DNA of 64,000 nucleotides. It comes from Ceratothoa steindachneri. Its lineage: Eukaryota; Arthropoda; Malacostraca; Isopoda; Cymothoidae. The number at the start of each line of letters is the position of its first letter. Within the stretch, counting starts at the first letter, position 1. Below are positions 25,028 through 36,385 of this stretch, piece by piece. A program made the translations under genes and the position numbers. Where the stretch lies: NCBI GenBank assembly GCA_963969495.1, contig OZ018321.1:125368218-125432217 (forward strand), read 5' to 3'. The notes under the pieces were generated by a model, which saw only the letters and a program-made list of their open reading frames with translations, did no database searches and was not told the origin of the DNA.

Positions 25028-25504
25028 GGGACTAAGGGGACCTGCTGATTAACTTGGATTCTAAACCACCGTGATGCATTCACTCATCATTCATCATGCT
25101 TACTTTCTTTCTCACACTTTAGCACCTATGTTCCTCATACAGAAGCTGGAGAAGCGCCTAATTTCTGTTCCCTTATTCTCTTCATCTTTCACTCATGTGT
25201 TTATTGTAGCATTCATGCCGTTTTGAGTTATCTTAGCTCTGAGCTTGTTTATGTATTTGGATTTCAGCTGTGTTTATGTGCAAACGGTTTGAGCGTTATT
25301 AATATTTTAAAACTATCATGGCGCTGATTGTACAATTATTATAGTGATTATGTCTGAAAGCTGATTGGTCAATTTGTTAACGCTAAGGCTGTTACTCCAA
25401 AATTGAACGTAAGTATGGCGATTAAATGTCTATCAATCCTGATTGATTGAATTTTTGTAGTGTTATGAGCAGATAAAATGACTATTTATATAGGTGTACT
25501 TTTG

Positions 25505-27790
25505 TAGAAAAAAGGAAGAGCTCAACCAGTTGATCCTCGAAGAAAAACAGAGACAATGGGACGATGCGATCGAGAGCCTCGATCAAGATGCATCTCCCTA
25601 AGGACTTTTGGAAGAAAGTCAAAAGTCTCAGAGGATCATCTGGAAAAAAGAATAAAATGGAAATCCAAAAAGAAGATGGATCCATTGAAACAGAAGAGAG
25701 AAACATCGAAGTAATACTCCGGCGTTATTGGAAAAAAATCTTCAGCATATCGAAAGAAGAAAACGAAGATTTTGATATAGAGTTCCAAAACAACATCGTA
25801 GACGAGCTTAACACGGAAATACACCGAATGCATCCTCATCACCAGGTGGATAGACTGCGTGACGGAGACGCCGAGATGACCGAAGAAGAGATCCTTGGCG
25901 CACTCCGCTCATTCCGACAAAAAAACCCAGGCCAATCGGGGCTTACGAAGATAAATTTCGAAAAGGCACCAGTCAACATCATTGAAGGAATGAGACGTAT
26001 TTTTAACGCATGTCTGAATACAGGGTACTTTCCAGATGCTAACAAGAAGGCAAAGATGATCTTCTTGCCCAAGCACGGAAAGGACCCAACGTTGAGAGAG
26101 AGCTACCGCCCAATTTCACTCCTAAAATTTGGCGGAAAACTCTTTGAGAAGATCCTCAACGGGAGATCGGTGTCTCACCTGGAAGAAAACTCCCTCCACA
26201 ACCCATGTCAATTCGGGTTTAGAAAGAAGCGAAGTACGTAAATGGCAATCAATGTCATAACAGAAAAGCTTCCCCAAGCTAAACGGGACAGGAGTTATGA
26301 GGATATCGTTTGTCGGGATGTATCAAAGGCGTTTAATAAGGTGTGGCAGCGGGGCATGCAATATAAGATCTTACGGCTGGGTCTAAGTGAAAATTTAGAA
26401 AGAACTCTCTGTGACTATGTCATGGAGAGAGCGGCGTATGTCAGTTTAGGGTGCACGGATGGACCAAAGTTTCCGCTCACTGTGGGCCTCCCGCAGGGGG
26501 GTGTCTGTCCCCCACCCTTTACTCGATATACACTGCGGATGTCCCAGCCCCTGTGCACCCCTCTTCCCTCAATATTCAGTACGCCGATGATTTCAGCCAG
26601 ATAATCGTATCTACATGGAGGAATGCGCTGGGGCAAGATCACATGACAGCGATGGAATTTGCGAACCTGAACAACTACGAGGCTCAGTGGTAGATAGGAA
26701 CAAACCAAGAGAAATTCAAGGTGTTCCCCATCGGACGCACCTTAAGGGCAGACGTGCGTGTTGGGGATACGCAATACCCCTACACCAACGAATGCAATGT
26801 ACTCGGTACAAGAAGCAAGTCGAAGAAAGAATTTCTCGAGCCTCTTCCGCTGTCAGAACTCTATATACATTTAGAAATCTACGTGAAAGCAACAAGAAGA
26901 AGATTTACAATGCCCTTGTAAGATCTACGTTGCTTTACTCCACCTCCACCCTCTTAAGTGTCTCAAAAACACAAAAGAGGCGACTTCAAGTAGTGCAAAA
27001 TAAATGCATGTACCTAATCACGGGTACACGCAGGCAAGAAAGAAGACGACAAGAAGATCTGCACAGAGAGGCGGGGATAATTCCCATTAACAAAGTCAAA
27101 GAAGAAGGGACCCGGAAAATGCAGGATCTGGTTAATCGGGAAGTGAGTGATGAAATCACCCAGATGATTAACCAGAACAGAAGAGCTGACTGTCGCGCCA
27201 GATTTCCCAGCTCCGCCAACCGAGTGGCTGGCGGAGACGAAGTGCCGTTCTATTCATAATGTGATGTAAAACCTGTAAAGAAAAGAAGTAAACCGAACCA
27301 GACAAGAAACTCAACTACGACAACAACCCACCGATGAAGACACCTTTAAACCAAGATTTTGAAAAAACCCGATTACAAAGAGAACCCTACCAAAAATGAA
27401 GAAACAAAAAGACTAAAACACACCCGAATACAAATGATACCAACAACAATAAACACGCAATAAAAATGTAATAACAAAACACAAACATACAAGCAATGCA
27501 TAACACACACAAAATTAAACTAAAAGTTGTTAAGACAAATGGCTTGAACGCCATAAATAATTATTTATAATTATTACAAATCTACAGTAACAACAAAGAA
27601 TACACGCTACCAAAAAAATAATAAATGTTATAGGTCTGATCACCAGACTCTAGGCATCTCTTTGAACCCTACTACACTTCTTTCTCTTTTCTCCAATTGT
27701 CTATTTTCTCTATCTATCCACACACCCTATCGTCCTTCCTTACATGCACCCACGTTAATTGAATCAGAATCAGAATCAGAAAAAAAACAG
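25505..27790 (+). mobile_element. LINE A, 5'-truncated copy
   Basis: Closely matches the 3' half of the full-length minus-strand copy at 51436-56818, from GAAGAGCTCAACCAG onward, including a shared 3' untranslated region with TCTGATCACCAGACYCTAGG. It ends in a short repeat tail of (AATCAG)n followed by A8 (about 27763-27788), comparable to the (AAAGTC)n tail of the other copy. Lacks ORF1 and the endonuclease, as expected for 5' truncation during target-primed insertion. Jockey/I-group by structure. Confidence 0.88.
25564..27259 (+). pseudogene. LINE A reverse transcriptase relic
   Basis: RT domain with SYRPISLLKFGGKLFEKILN, CQFGFRKKRST, IVCRDVSKAFNKVWQ, GLPQGG and, after a frame change, LSPTLYSIYTADV and NIQYADDFSQII (YADD catalytic box at 26580-26591). 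A C-terminal zinc-free tail ends NRVAGGDEVPFYS at 27259. A TAA at 26239 replaces a GAA in the other copy, and a further stop is at 26693. The change of frame at the G6 run 26496-26501 is shared with the other copy. Also several indels near 26800. Confidence 0.88.
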
Positions 27791-28089
27791 GAGTCAGTGA
27801 GTGAGTGAGTCAAGAAGTGAAGTCAGTCCTTTGGAATCTACAACCCGGTAAAGGAGGTTAAGTTAAGTGAAAGAATTCCCCCTACCGTGAATATTTTACA
27901 AACCAAGCCCTCGATTAAACTCGATCAACCAAACTAACCAGTGTACCTCGAACTGGCAGACCACATGGCCAAGCCCTCATGAAACTAAGAATAATATTTA
28001 GTAAAAATCCCAGCTTAACTCGCCCTACAGAAAATATTATAGTTATACCGAGGGAGCCCGGGTTGACTGTTACACTATTCTCCGGCTGA

Positions 28090-28300
28090 GGTGCGGTGGA
28101 CTGATTGGAAACACTCCTCCTGTTTCTGCTACTCTGGGCAGTTGGGTAAAGCCCTGGTGGACTGATTGGAGATACCTACTGTTTCTACCAGGGCCATAGT
28201 GGTGGCAGTTCTGGGACTTTCGAGTCTGAACTGCCCTGCCTCATAGATATAATAAGGAGAGACGGACTGATTGGAGATTTGTCCCGTTTTTGGCACTCCT
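28090..28300 (+). repeat. 5' repeats of LINE B
   Basis: GGACTGATTGGA recurs at about 28097, 28159 and 28265, each time followed by a short block ending in TGTTTCT or a variant (CCGTTTTTGG in the last). The segments between contain complementary pairs such as GCCCTGGTGG and CCAGGGCC. Tandem 5' untranslated repeats like these often carry promoter activity in LINEs; here that is only an inference. Confidence 0.6.
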
Positions 28301-28346
28301 AGGTTAATGAGATGGCACGCCCGCTATGACTGGCAGGTAGGAGACG

Positions 28347-29640
28347 TTGGACTTCCGAGTCCGACTAAGACTCACTGGAAATGAGAAACCTGACAAGGAG
28401 GATGTTTTTGTGGTCATTTACGATAAACTAGGAATTGGATTTAAGCGTCTTATAGCAGCAAATAGAGGATACACAGCCATCTGCCATACTCAAGAAGATC
28501 TAGTGAAAGTAACCACACCGGAAGGCACGAAAGAGTTGGGCAAGATTGGGCTGCAACCACGGCCCTCTCCAGCATTGGCACCACGGAAGGCTACTATTGT
28601 ATGCAGAAGAGTAGACCCTTGGTTTGGAGAAAGAACCGCGGAGGTCATCAAGACGGAGATTTAGAAGAAGCATCAATGGGCGGACGTGGCAGAGGTTGTA
28701 AAGTTTTGCAACCTCTCTCATGTGTTCAAAGTGGTCTTCACGAATATGGAAATGGCAGCCAAAGCAAAAGAAGTAGGTTTAAAATTGTTCTCCATGATGA
28801 TATCTCCAGATAAGATAGAGAGGTAAAGATTCTTCGAGCTAATAACCTGCTTTAACTGCTACAAGGTCGAAGAACAACCAACTGGCTCGTCTTGAAAATG
28901 GGAAAACAAAGATCTGCTCTGAGTGGGCTCAGACTGGATACACTGCGTTAGTGACACAAAGATGTTTATTATCTGTGCAGAGAACCACCGTACCTTGAGC
29001 AAGCAGTGTCCAGTCATGAAAGAACATCGGAAGAACAGAGAAGCAGGGGACAGACCAAGATATACATACACCGCAGCTGCTAAAAGTTAAAACCAACAGA
29101 ATTTTACAACGACTTAGCCTCAAATTGTATTACAACTGAATGACTCTACCCCGACTAAAATGCTGGCATGCATTCTGCATGCACAGGTTATGAACTTAAC
29201 CTGCCCTGGTTCATTTAATAATGAAATGAAAAAGATCCTGGCATCAAACGGCCGAGAGTCAATCAAATTCCTAAACAATCCCCAATCTGAAAAGGTCCTT
29301 TTGGCCACATTCTTCAAGACAAAACCGGTACAAGCAGCTAAAAGCTGGGATTGGGAAAATCCAGGATATAACCCTAGTTACGACTTGACAGGAGCAAACA
29401 GCCCAAACACCTCTGCCTAATTCGCCTAAGCAGAAGAGAAACAAGAAAAACAAAGAAAAGCCACTGAACCAGGAAGTAGACCCAGACAAAAAGAGGAAGA
29501 GTCTGAGCTAGATGGAGAAGAAATCCGGTTCACCATAGCTCTTAACTCACACACCACCCAAAAGAAGGAGATCACTAGAGAGGATGTGGCCGCAGGAGTC
29601 AGAAGAGGACACATCAAGTGGAGCTAGGACTCTCCAGGTA
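28347..29640 (+). pseudogene. LINE B ORF1 (Gag-like), broken
   Basis: The frame 28347-28664 contains FVVIYDKLGIGFKRLIAANR and RKATIVCRRVDPWFGERTAE, matching the equivalents in the intact LINE A ORF1 (NRSVICRKVESWVGENSPAD). After a stop it continues as VVKFCNLSHVFKVVF and a degenerate zinc-knuckle stretch (CFNCYKVEE near 28845, then a scrambled second knuckle around 28915-28995). A further open part (29160-29420) corresponds to the ORF1 tail. Numerous stops and frameshifts. Confidence 0.75.
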
Positions 29641-29825
29641 CCAAGGAGACAATCAAAGCATCTCTACTTGCCTGCAAAATAAAACTATACCTCAAAAATT
29701 TCAGGCGCTATGATTTATCCCTCTACAAGAAATTAAGGTCTGGCCGTCAAACGGCCAAGAACAACTCGGACCTACGGGATAGAATATAAAAATCAGTTAT
29801 CCATCTTGGCACATAACGTACAAGA

Positions 29826-32405
29826 ATGGCAAAAAACAAAAAAAAACTGTACAATATCTATCGAGAATTGGATCTAGATGTTCTTCTGCTGTCAGAAACT
29901 AGCATTAAGGAAAATGACAGACAAAAGATCTTTGGATACGACGTTCTACAAAAGAATTGCACAGGAGAAAGTTTTGATGCAGCGCTAATAGCAGTAAAAA
30001 TATTATCTTAAATTCAGACCGGGAAATCTAATGGATGAATTAAACATTGTCGATCATTCTAAGGTGCTTTATGGGTGACATTGAGCTGAGCGCGGGTTAC
30101 CACACTCCCCGCTGGTCATATCTGCCCTACCATGACCTATACACCTTGTTCACAAAATAGCGCCAAGTACTATTCGCCGGAGACCTTAACGCTAGGAACA
30201 GGGCAGCGGGATACTCGAAGACAAACTCAAGAGGTAAAATACTCGATCTCTTAATTAGAAGGGGTGTCACAGAACGCATCGTGCCGGACTTTCCTACATA
30301 TGAATACCCGGGATTAGCCACTGAACCGGATGTTGTGCTCACAAACCCAAGCTTTCCCTCCCACCAACTCATCACTCCAGGGCCAGTAACACCAACTGAT
30401 CATTTGCCTATGCTGATCACCATAACAACTGCCCCTATCCCAGTCCCAGTTGACCCAAGAAAAGACTTCTGGAATGCCGATTGGAAAGAATACAGGAGGG
30501 CATTCCCAGTGGATCTGAATAACGCATCTGAAGAAGATCTGGATGAGGAGTTTACTGCTATTAGCGCCAGCATCTCTAACACCGACGCTATAGCTATCCC
30601 CATTACATCATACAAAATTGCCATACCTATAAAACCAACACAAGAGAGAGTAATGCTACAAAAATGATTCTTCCGCGTCTACGAAACTATTATCAACAAG
30701 GGCTTCACCAGACCGATGGACTTCCGCTTCGTTCCGTATCTCAGAAGACAGTTGAATTCCACGCTAGGATTTGAATCCAGAAACAAGTGGAATAGTATGA
30801 TAGAAAAATTAGACACTGAGAGGAACCCGAAGACCTTTTGGGCGACAATAAACAAATAGAAGGAGAACACACGCAATCTCGGCCCATCTGCAATTAACCA
30901 TGAAGGAACTACGGCGGTCATACCCAGCGAGAAAGAGAAGAAGAAGACTTTGACCTAGGCTTTGAGGACCAGGTTATAGAATATATGGAAAGGAGACAAG
31001 GAAGGTTTGACCCTTATGGAACCATTTGCATCCATTGGTTACACGGTAACTCTCAGGAAGGGAGGATAATGACAAAAGAAGAATTATTAGAAGCAATTTC
31101 CTCATTCAAGTCTAAAGCCCCGGTGCTCAGCCAAATTACAACCAGGCATTTAAAAGAAGCACCAGAAAGACTTAAGACCAGGCTGCTGAACCTGCTCAAC
31201 GCGTCCCTAGCAATGGGCTACTTTTCGGATGGCCTGTAGACCTCTAAAATTATCTTCATACCTAAACCGAGAAAACCACTAAGCCACGTTATGAATTATA
31301 AACTCATCTCACTGCTTGAGACCATTACGTAGGTTTTTGAGAAAATCCTCAACAGCAGAATGGCAATATACCTAGCAGAAAAGAGTCTACTCAACGAAGA
31401 AAAACACGGAGTTAGAGAACACTGAGGCACTGAGACAGCCATAACACATATGCTGCAACACGCAGCAGCATGGCGGGCTAGAGGATGATGGATTGACGTC
31501 GTCTGCAGAGACGTTAAGAAGGCCTTCGATAAAGTTTGGATCAAAAGCCTGAAATACAAAATCTCATGACTGAAACTCATGTCCCACTTCGAAAAGATCC
31601 CCTGTAGCTACTTGACCAATAGGTGGGCGATGATCGGCTTGGAGGGGCATACAGGGGAAGCCTTCGACCTCGCTTCCGGTATTCCACCAGGAGGATGACT
31701 GAGACCTGCTCTTTTCACCATCTTCACGAGTGACATCTCTAGACCAATTGACGAAAGAACACTCAATATCCAATACGCGGACGATATCACCCAAGTTGTG
31801 GTTCGGAGGACAAAGTTGGCAATGATGATGGCCAGAGCCACGTCAGCAGAGGCCAAAAAGTTCTCCAACTGCGAAAGACGCTGGAAAATACAAACTAACG
31901 TGTCTAAGTTCTCTTCAACTGCAATAGGGAGACATCGTACCACCCCCTTCAACCTAAGAAACACCGATATATAATACTCTCTTCACGCGTGAGTTCTCGG
32001 CTATAGACTCTCTAGTACCGGAATAAACAGACACCTGAGCTCCAGAACGGGATTTGCAAGACAAGAACTCGACAAACTCCACAGATTGAGATACCTCACA
32101 GTAGCAAAAAGGAAAAAGTTATACATCAGTTTGGTTAGATTGAAACTGGTGTACCCCAGTATACCTTTCAATGCATCATCGAAAAAGAACATGTCGAAAC
32201 TACAGAGAGTGCAAAACCAAGGCCTCCTTTTCACCACTGGCTCTAGGTGGTACAACCTCCGTACCTCGATTAGACTCCACGAAGAAATAGGTCTAGATCC
32301 GTTGAGCATGTACTTTACAAAAGACAAAAGAGACATTTAGGAGTAGTTGGAAAACATTCTCCCAGATGATACACTAGGCACCCTCGATCCAGAGGAGGGA
32401 GAGTA
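29826..32405 (+). pseudogene. LINE B ORF2 (endonuclease-RT), broken
   Basis: Endonuclease part: LDVLLLSETSIKEND near 29870, FAGDLNARNRAAGY near 30175 (G-D-x-N box) and PTDHLPMLITI near 30395 (the D-H box). RT part: EELLEAISSFKSKAP, KIIFIPKPRKP, FEKILNSRM, VVCRDVKKAFDKVW, SGIPPGG followed by a stop, and NIQYADDITQVVV (YADD, near 31770). The last block ends near 32340. At least a dozen stops, many of them TGA at positions where TGG or CGA would be expected, and few indels compared with LINE A. Confidence 0.82.
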
Positions 32406-32640
32406 ACAAATATACCTCCCAAATACCAAAAGTGCCGAGTGAATCCCAAGATTCAATCAAATGAACTAGTATTAGTATTAAAAAAATAAATAAAAAAAAA
32501 AAATATTTATATATAAATATATATAAATAATAATAATAATGGAAAAAAATAAATAAATAAAATGAGAAAAGAATAAGAAATAGTTCTTGAAGTAACAAGA
32601 GAAGAGAAACTAATGGAGTGGCCCGTACCCCGGGCACATA

Positions 32641-33013
32641 AACTATTAATATAATGCTTCCTTCCTTTCCGCACTATTTTCCTCCTCCCTATATTTTTAG
32701 CTGATCATCCCCTCTTTTTCCCCACTTTCTCTAGAAAAAAAAGAAAGAAAAAAAATAAAAGACAGTCAGAAAAGTTATTATTACTCAAGAAGAAAAGTTA
32801 TATTTCCCGTTCACCACTTGTATACACGTCTACGCTCACGCCCTAATACAGAAGTTGAATTCTGCTCCATATTTTCTTTTAACTTAAAAGGAAGCAACGA
32901 TCACTTAACCTAGCCTACTACAGAGAGAGAATTCTTTACTGACACCCAATAACTGGTGAACCCTTGTAACCCTATTCATTGAACGAATAACATGATCATA
33001 CAACAAAATAGAT
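32641..33013. other. possible LTR remnant before a gag scrap
   Basis: A CT-rich and A-rich stretch ending in AATAACTGGTGAACCC at about 32948-32963, which could be a primer-binding site context upstream of the gag fragment that follows. No second LTR was found, so this remains a guess. Confidence 0.25.
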
Positions 33014-33268
33014 TTGGTAGGCGACGCAGCAAGCCATCAACAAGCTCATTTTATTCCACACCAAGAAGTGGAACTCGCGAACGCGATCTCCATCAGACCT
33101 CCTGTTTTTAATGAAGCAGCAGACGCAGGGGGGTTCAAAATCGTGGAGGCGCAATTTCAAATCTCAATAATACAACGAGAAGAAACGAAATTTTACCATA
33201 CTCTGGCTGCATTACCTCCCGAGATAGTCGATTTACTTCAAGCTGCAGTCCTTTCATCAAAGGATTAA
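33014..33268 (+). pseudogene. Ty3/gypsy Gag N-terminal fragment
   Basis: An 84-codon frame with AISIRPPVFNEAADAGGF, KIVEAQFQISIIQREETKFY and LAALPPEIVDLLQ. This matches the first part of the Gag of many arthropod gypsy elements (K-I-P-P-F-W ... VEAQF ... TKF ... LP-x-E). The start codon is uncertain, and the usual W after the PPF block is lost. It ends abruptly at a stop after VLSSKD; no nucleocapsid follows. Confidence 0.65.
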
Positions 33269-34150
33269 CACTCTCCTATGGACAGAAGTGCAAAGTGTGT
33301 AAAAATTAATAATACCATAATAGTGTAAATATTCGAGTGTAAATAAGTTTAAAGTGTACATATATTCACTGCCTATTTAGTTTTAAAAATGAAAATATAA
33401 ATTTTGAAAAATCAAGGGTCTAGTAATGAAAATAATATAGTAATTTTGGGTGTGTAAAAAATTAGTGTATACATCAATATAAAGTTAATTATGTTTAATT
33501 AGGGAAGGTTGAGTGGTGCCTACATGCAAAGTAACGTACATAAAAGAAGCTTAGTTCGCCACGAGAAACTGCAGCTCCTTTATGTGGAACACTTTAATCA
33601 ATGTTGTTAAATCGCTTGGCATAACATAGGTTATACAAATGATCTCAGGACTGCTGACCCCACTGAAATCTATGTTATGCAGTCAAGAATAACAAATGAA
33701 ATACGCACAAAGCTGTAAGTATGCTTATAAATATAATCAACTTATACTGCAGCCAAGGATAAAAGTACAGGAACGGCATAATAAAGTTGTGGCGCGCACA
33801 CACGCACGCAAACATAATTTTGTTCGCATTTAAGTGCTGCAGTTCCTGCGTCCGAACGCTCTAAAGTACTTCCGAATTTATATAAACTACCTCTATGTTT
33901 ATTCATAATACTCGTATGTTAACACCCACTCTACGTTCTTGCGACGAATTCCTGTGGTGCTGGAACCACATTATAGAATCGAATATGACTCAAAAATACC
34001 TCAAAGATGAGCATTTTGAAGTCTTAGGAAATTCTATAATTGGTTAACAGTAAACCATAGCATATTCAAATATATTTGTATATGTATATATTTGTTTATA
34101 ATTGTAAGGCCTAGATATTATTTATGTATTAAACACTCCGTTTTCTTGGG
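33269..34150. other. no recognisable feature
   Basis: AT-rich. No long frame, family motif or clear repeat. Confidence 0.4.
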
Positions 34151-34219
34151 CCGTAGTACTGTGGGGGTCGAACCTATTAAACATTCGTTTGAAAATTTTA
34201 AACGGTTCAGACATTGAAC

Positions 34220-34405
34220 CTTATAAATGGGAAGACAAACTTTCCGCTTTGTAGTATTTCGCTTTCGTAAATAGAAATATAAACTTCCTGCTTTGTAGTA
34301 TTTCTCTTTCGTAAATAGGAAGATAAACTTCCCGCTTAGTATTCTCTCTTTTGTAAATGAAAAGTTAAACTCCCCAGTATGGAGTACTATATCTTGTAAA
34401 TAAAG
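34220..34405 (+). repeat. ~43-bp subterminal repeats of the foldback element
   Basis: GTAAATAG or a close variant recurs at about 34222, 34267, 34311, 34353 and 34395, each with an AAACTTCC or AAACTCCCC and a GTAGTATTTC block between. About four and a half diverged units, present only on the left side. Confidence 0.7.
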
Positions 34406-34465
34406 GAAAGAAAATCACAGTGTACTCGGTCGGTGAAGGAGTTTATCTTCCTATTTATGAAAGAG

Positions 34466-36013
34466 TGTGATAGAACGAGTTCGGAGCTGCATTCATTTCA
34501 ACTTCTATCACATTTTATTTTAAACCATGAGGCTACCCACGTGTATCTTCGATTCGAGGCTTGGAGTCTTATCAACAGCTACCGGACGCCAATGTTTAAA
34601 CAAGGAGGTTATCGTCCCCCCGTTCGCCCCCATACGCCGACCTCGCCAGATCGAGTTAGGCTTATGAACAGATAAGGCATTTTTCTCCGGCCCAGCTGTG
34701 CGTTCCCTCCAAGCTTTCACTCCATTTTCCCCCACGCCAAGAAGATGTCCTGGCTATTTATATGGAAACTTTACCACTAAGAACAGATTGAAGATCCAGA
34801 TTTTCGTCGCGAAACATCACCACGACCCTCTCTCCCTTTGTGCGCCAAGGGACCTTGACCTCGAGATTCACCATCACTTGTCCAGAAACAGGACAATATT
34901 CCTTGAGTGCCAAAGGTTCGAGCCTTTCCGACGTCAAGTCCCCAAGGCTTCCCCCCCTGTTGTTCAAAGGAGATCAGCATTAGAACAGCCATTGTTCGTT
35001 TTGAGCCCTTCGCCAAGAAACGGTTCTCATCCCCCACCTGTTGTTCAAGGAGAACAGCATTAGAACAGCCATTGTTCGTTTTGAGCCCTTCGCCAAGAAA
35101 CGGTTCTCATCCCCCCCCTGTTGTTCAAGGAGAACAGCATTAGAACAGCCATTGTTCGTTTTGAGCCCTTCGCCAAGAAACGGTTCTCATCCCCCCCCCC
35201 TGTTGTTCAAGGAGAACAGCATTAGAACAGCCATTGTTCGTTTTGAGCCCTTCGCCAAGAAACGGTTCTCATCCCCCCCTGTTGTTCAAGGAGAACAACA
35301 TTAGAACAGCCATTGTTCGTTTTGAGCCCTTCGCCAAGAAACGGTTCTCACCCCCCCTGTTGTTCAAAGGAGAACAACATTAGAACAGCCATTGTTCTTG
35401 AACCCGTAGACAAGAGACGGTTCTCTTCCCCCCCCCCTTTGTTCAGAAGAGAACAACCTAGAACAGCCATTGTTCGTCAAGCCGTTCGTCGAGTAACGGT
35501 TCTCCTTTCCAAGACGCCACGTCAGGATCCTTTTATCCCCCCCCCCTTCGGCTGGAACTCGCCAGCGGACCGAATATTCCTTCAAGTACCTTCCACTGCA
35601 CCCTAATGAAGTTACGTAAGCCAAGCGTCACCTTTTGAGTATTGATCCCTTATTTGTCAATTCTATCCTGTGCTTTAAATGGTTTATCGAACCATCCCAT
35701 CTCTTTAACTCCATATTTGTTTTACCTTTTTTGATCCCTTAAATCCTTGGATTAGCCCGAGTCTCCACGACCCCTTTGCATTCTGTTTGTCAATATTTTC
35801 CGCTTTTGTGTTTTGTTTATAGTCATTATTAATAAAACTCTATTTTATTAATGATAGCAATATTATTATCCTTGAGCTCAGTTCCACTTCTTAAGCATTT
35901 TGAAGATACATAATATCTGCCGCCAGACAGTAAAACGCACTCTAAAGATAATTAAGGAAGTTCCCTCAACGAATAGTGTAATATATGGTATCGTCGGGAG
36001 TCATTCTACGACA
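34466..36013 (+). repeat. 5' LTR
   Basis: 1548 bp, TGTGATAG...ACGACA. It contains an array of ~80-bp repeats, a C-rich tract with CTTCGGCTGGAACTCGCCAG near 35545, and an AATAAA polyadenylation signal at 35831. After it comes a TA run (36014-36031) and TTTGGTATCAGG (about 36040), a candidate primer-binding site displaced by the TA expansion. Confidence 0.93.
34958..35505 (+). repeat. ~80-bp repeat array in the 5' LTR
   Basis: Seven or so units starting CTGTTGTTCAAGGAGAACA, at 34958, 35038, 35118, 35200, 35279, 35357 and a diverged one near 35438 (spacing 78-82, varying with the length of a C run of 6-11). Each unit has GAACAGCCATTGTTC and TGTTCAAGGAGAACA, two pairs of inverted 5-mers, and an AACGGTTCTC block. 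Open frames through it repeat the same peptide and are not genes. Confidence 0.92.
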
Positions 36014-36385
36014 TATATATATATATATATACTATTTAATTTGGTATCAGGTGTGTAAGGTTTAACGCTATATCTTTGCAAACACTGGTCTCAGTCGAGT
36101 AAAGCATAGTGTTATTCGTTATAATAATAGAATATAGTAGTTCCCTTTTGTTTTAACGATTGCTATCCCCTTTTTTTTTTTGAAACTTAAGAAGCTGGAG
36201 TAGCTCAAGGAACGGTTATAATAATTTGTTTGTGTTTTTTCGTGATTTTAGTCAGTGGTTATTTAGAGTAAGAAACCAAGTACGAATAGGTCAGTGCCCA
36301 TATTTAGGTAGGCTAATTCTATAGAGGCATAATTCTTGTTGCGAGGAATTTTAGTTGGTTGACTAGTGCGCCCCCAAGTGCAAAG

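Larger units (their letters stand above)
27791..32640 (+). mobile_element. LINE B, related non-LTR retrotransposon, decayed
   Basis: Starts directly after the tail of LINE A and holds a 5' region with short repeats, an ORF1 relic, an endonuclease-RT ORF2 relic and an AT-rich 3' end (about 32470-32565, with AAT and AAAT runs). ORF1 and RT resemble LINE A in block order but are clearly a different family. Boundaries are approximate: no target duplication was found. Confidence 0.75.

Noticed and set aside
34698..35606. Several overlapping frames of 70-120 codons with repeated peptide units; the same at 39272-40224
   Set aside because: They are translations of the ~80-bp LTR repeat, open because the unit lacks stops. 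They change frame with the C-run length, which argues against coding.
36014..36060. Primer-binding site assignment to a particular tRNA (TGGTATCAGG)
   Set aside because: It is displaced from the LTR by a TA run, and I cannot match it to an animal tRNA with confidence. It is only mentioned as a candidate.
36359..36385. Start of the Gag frame at 36359
   Set aside because: The codon there is TTG. The first ATG in the frame is at 36386 and is followed by the expected N-terminal sequence.
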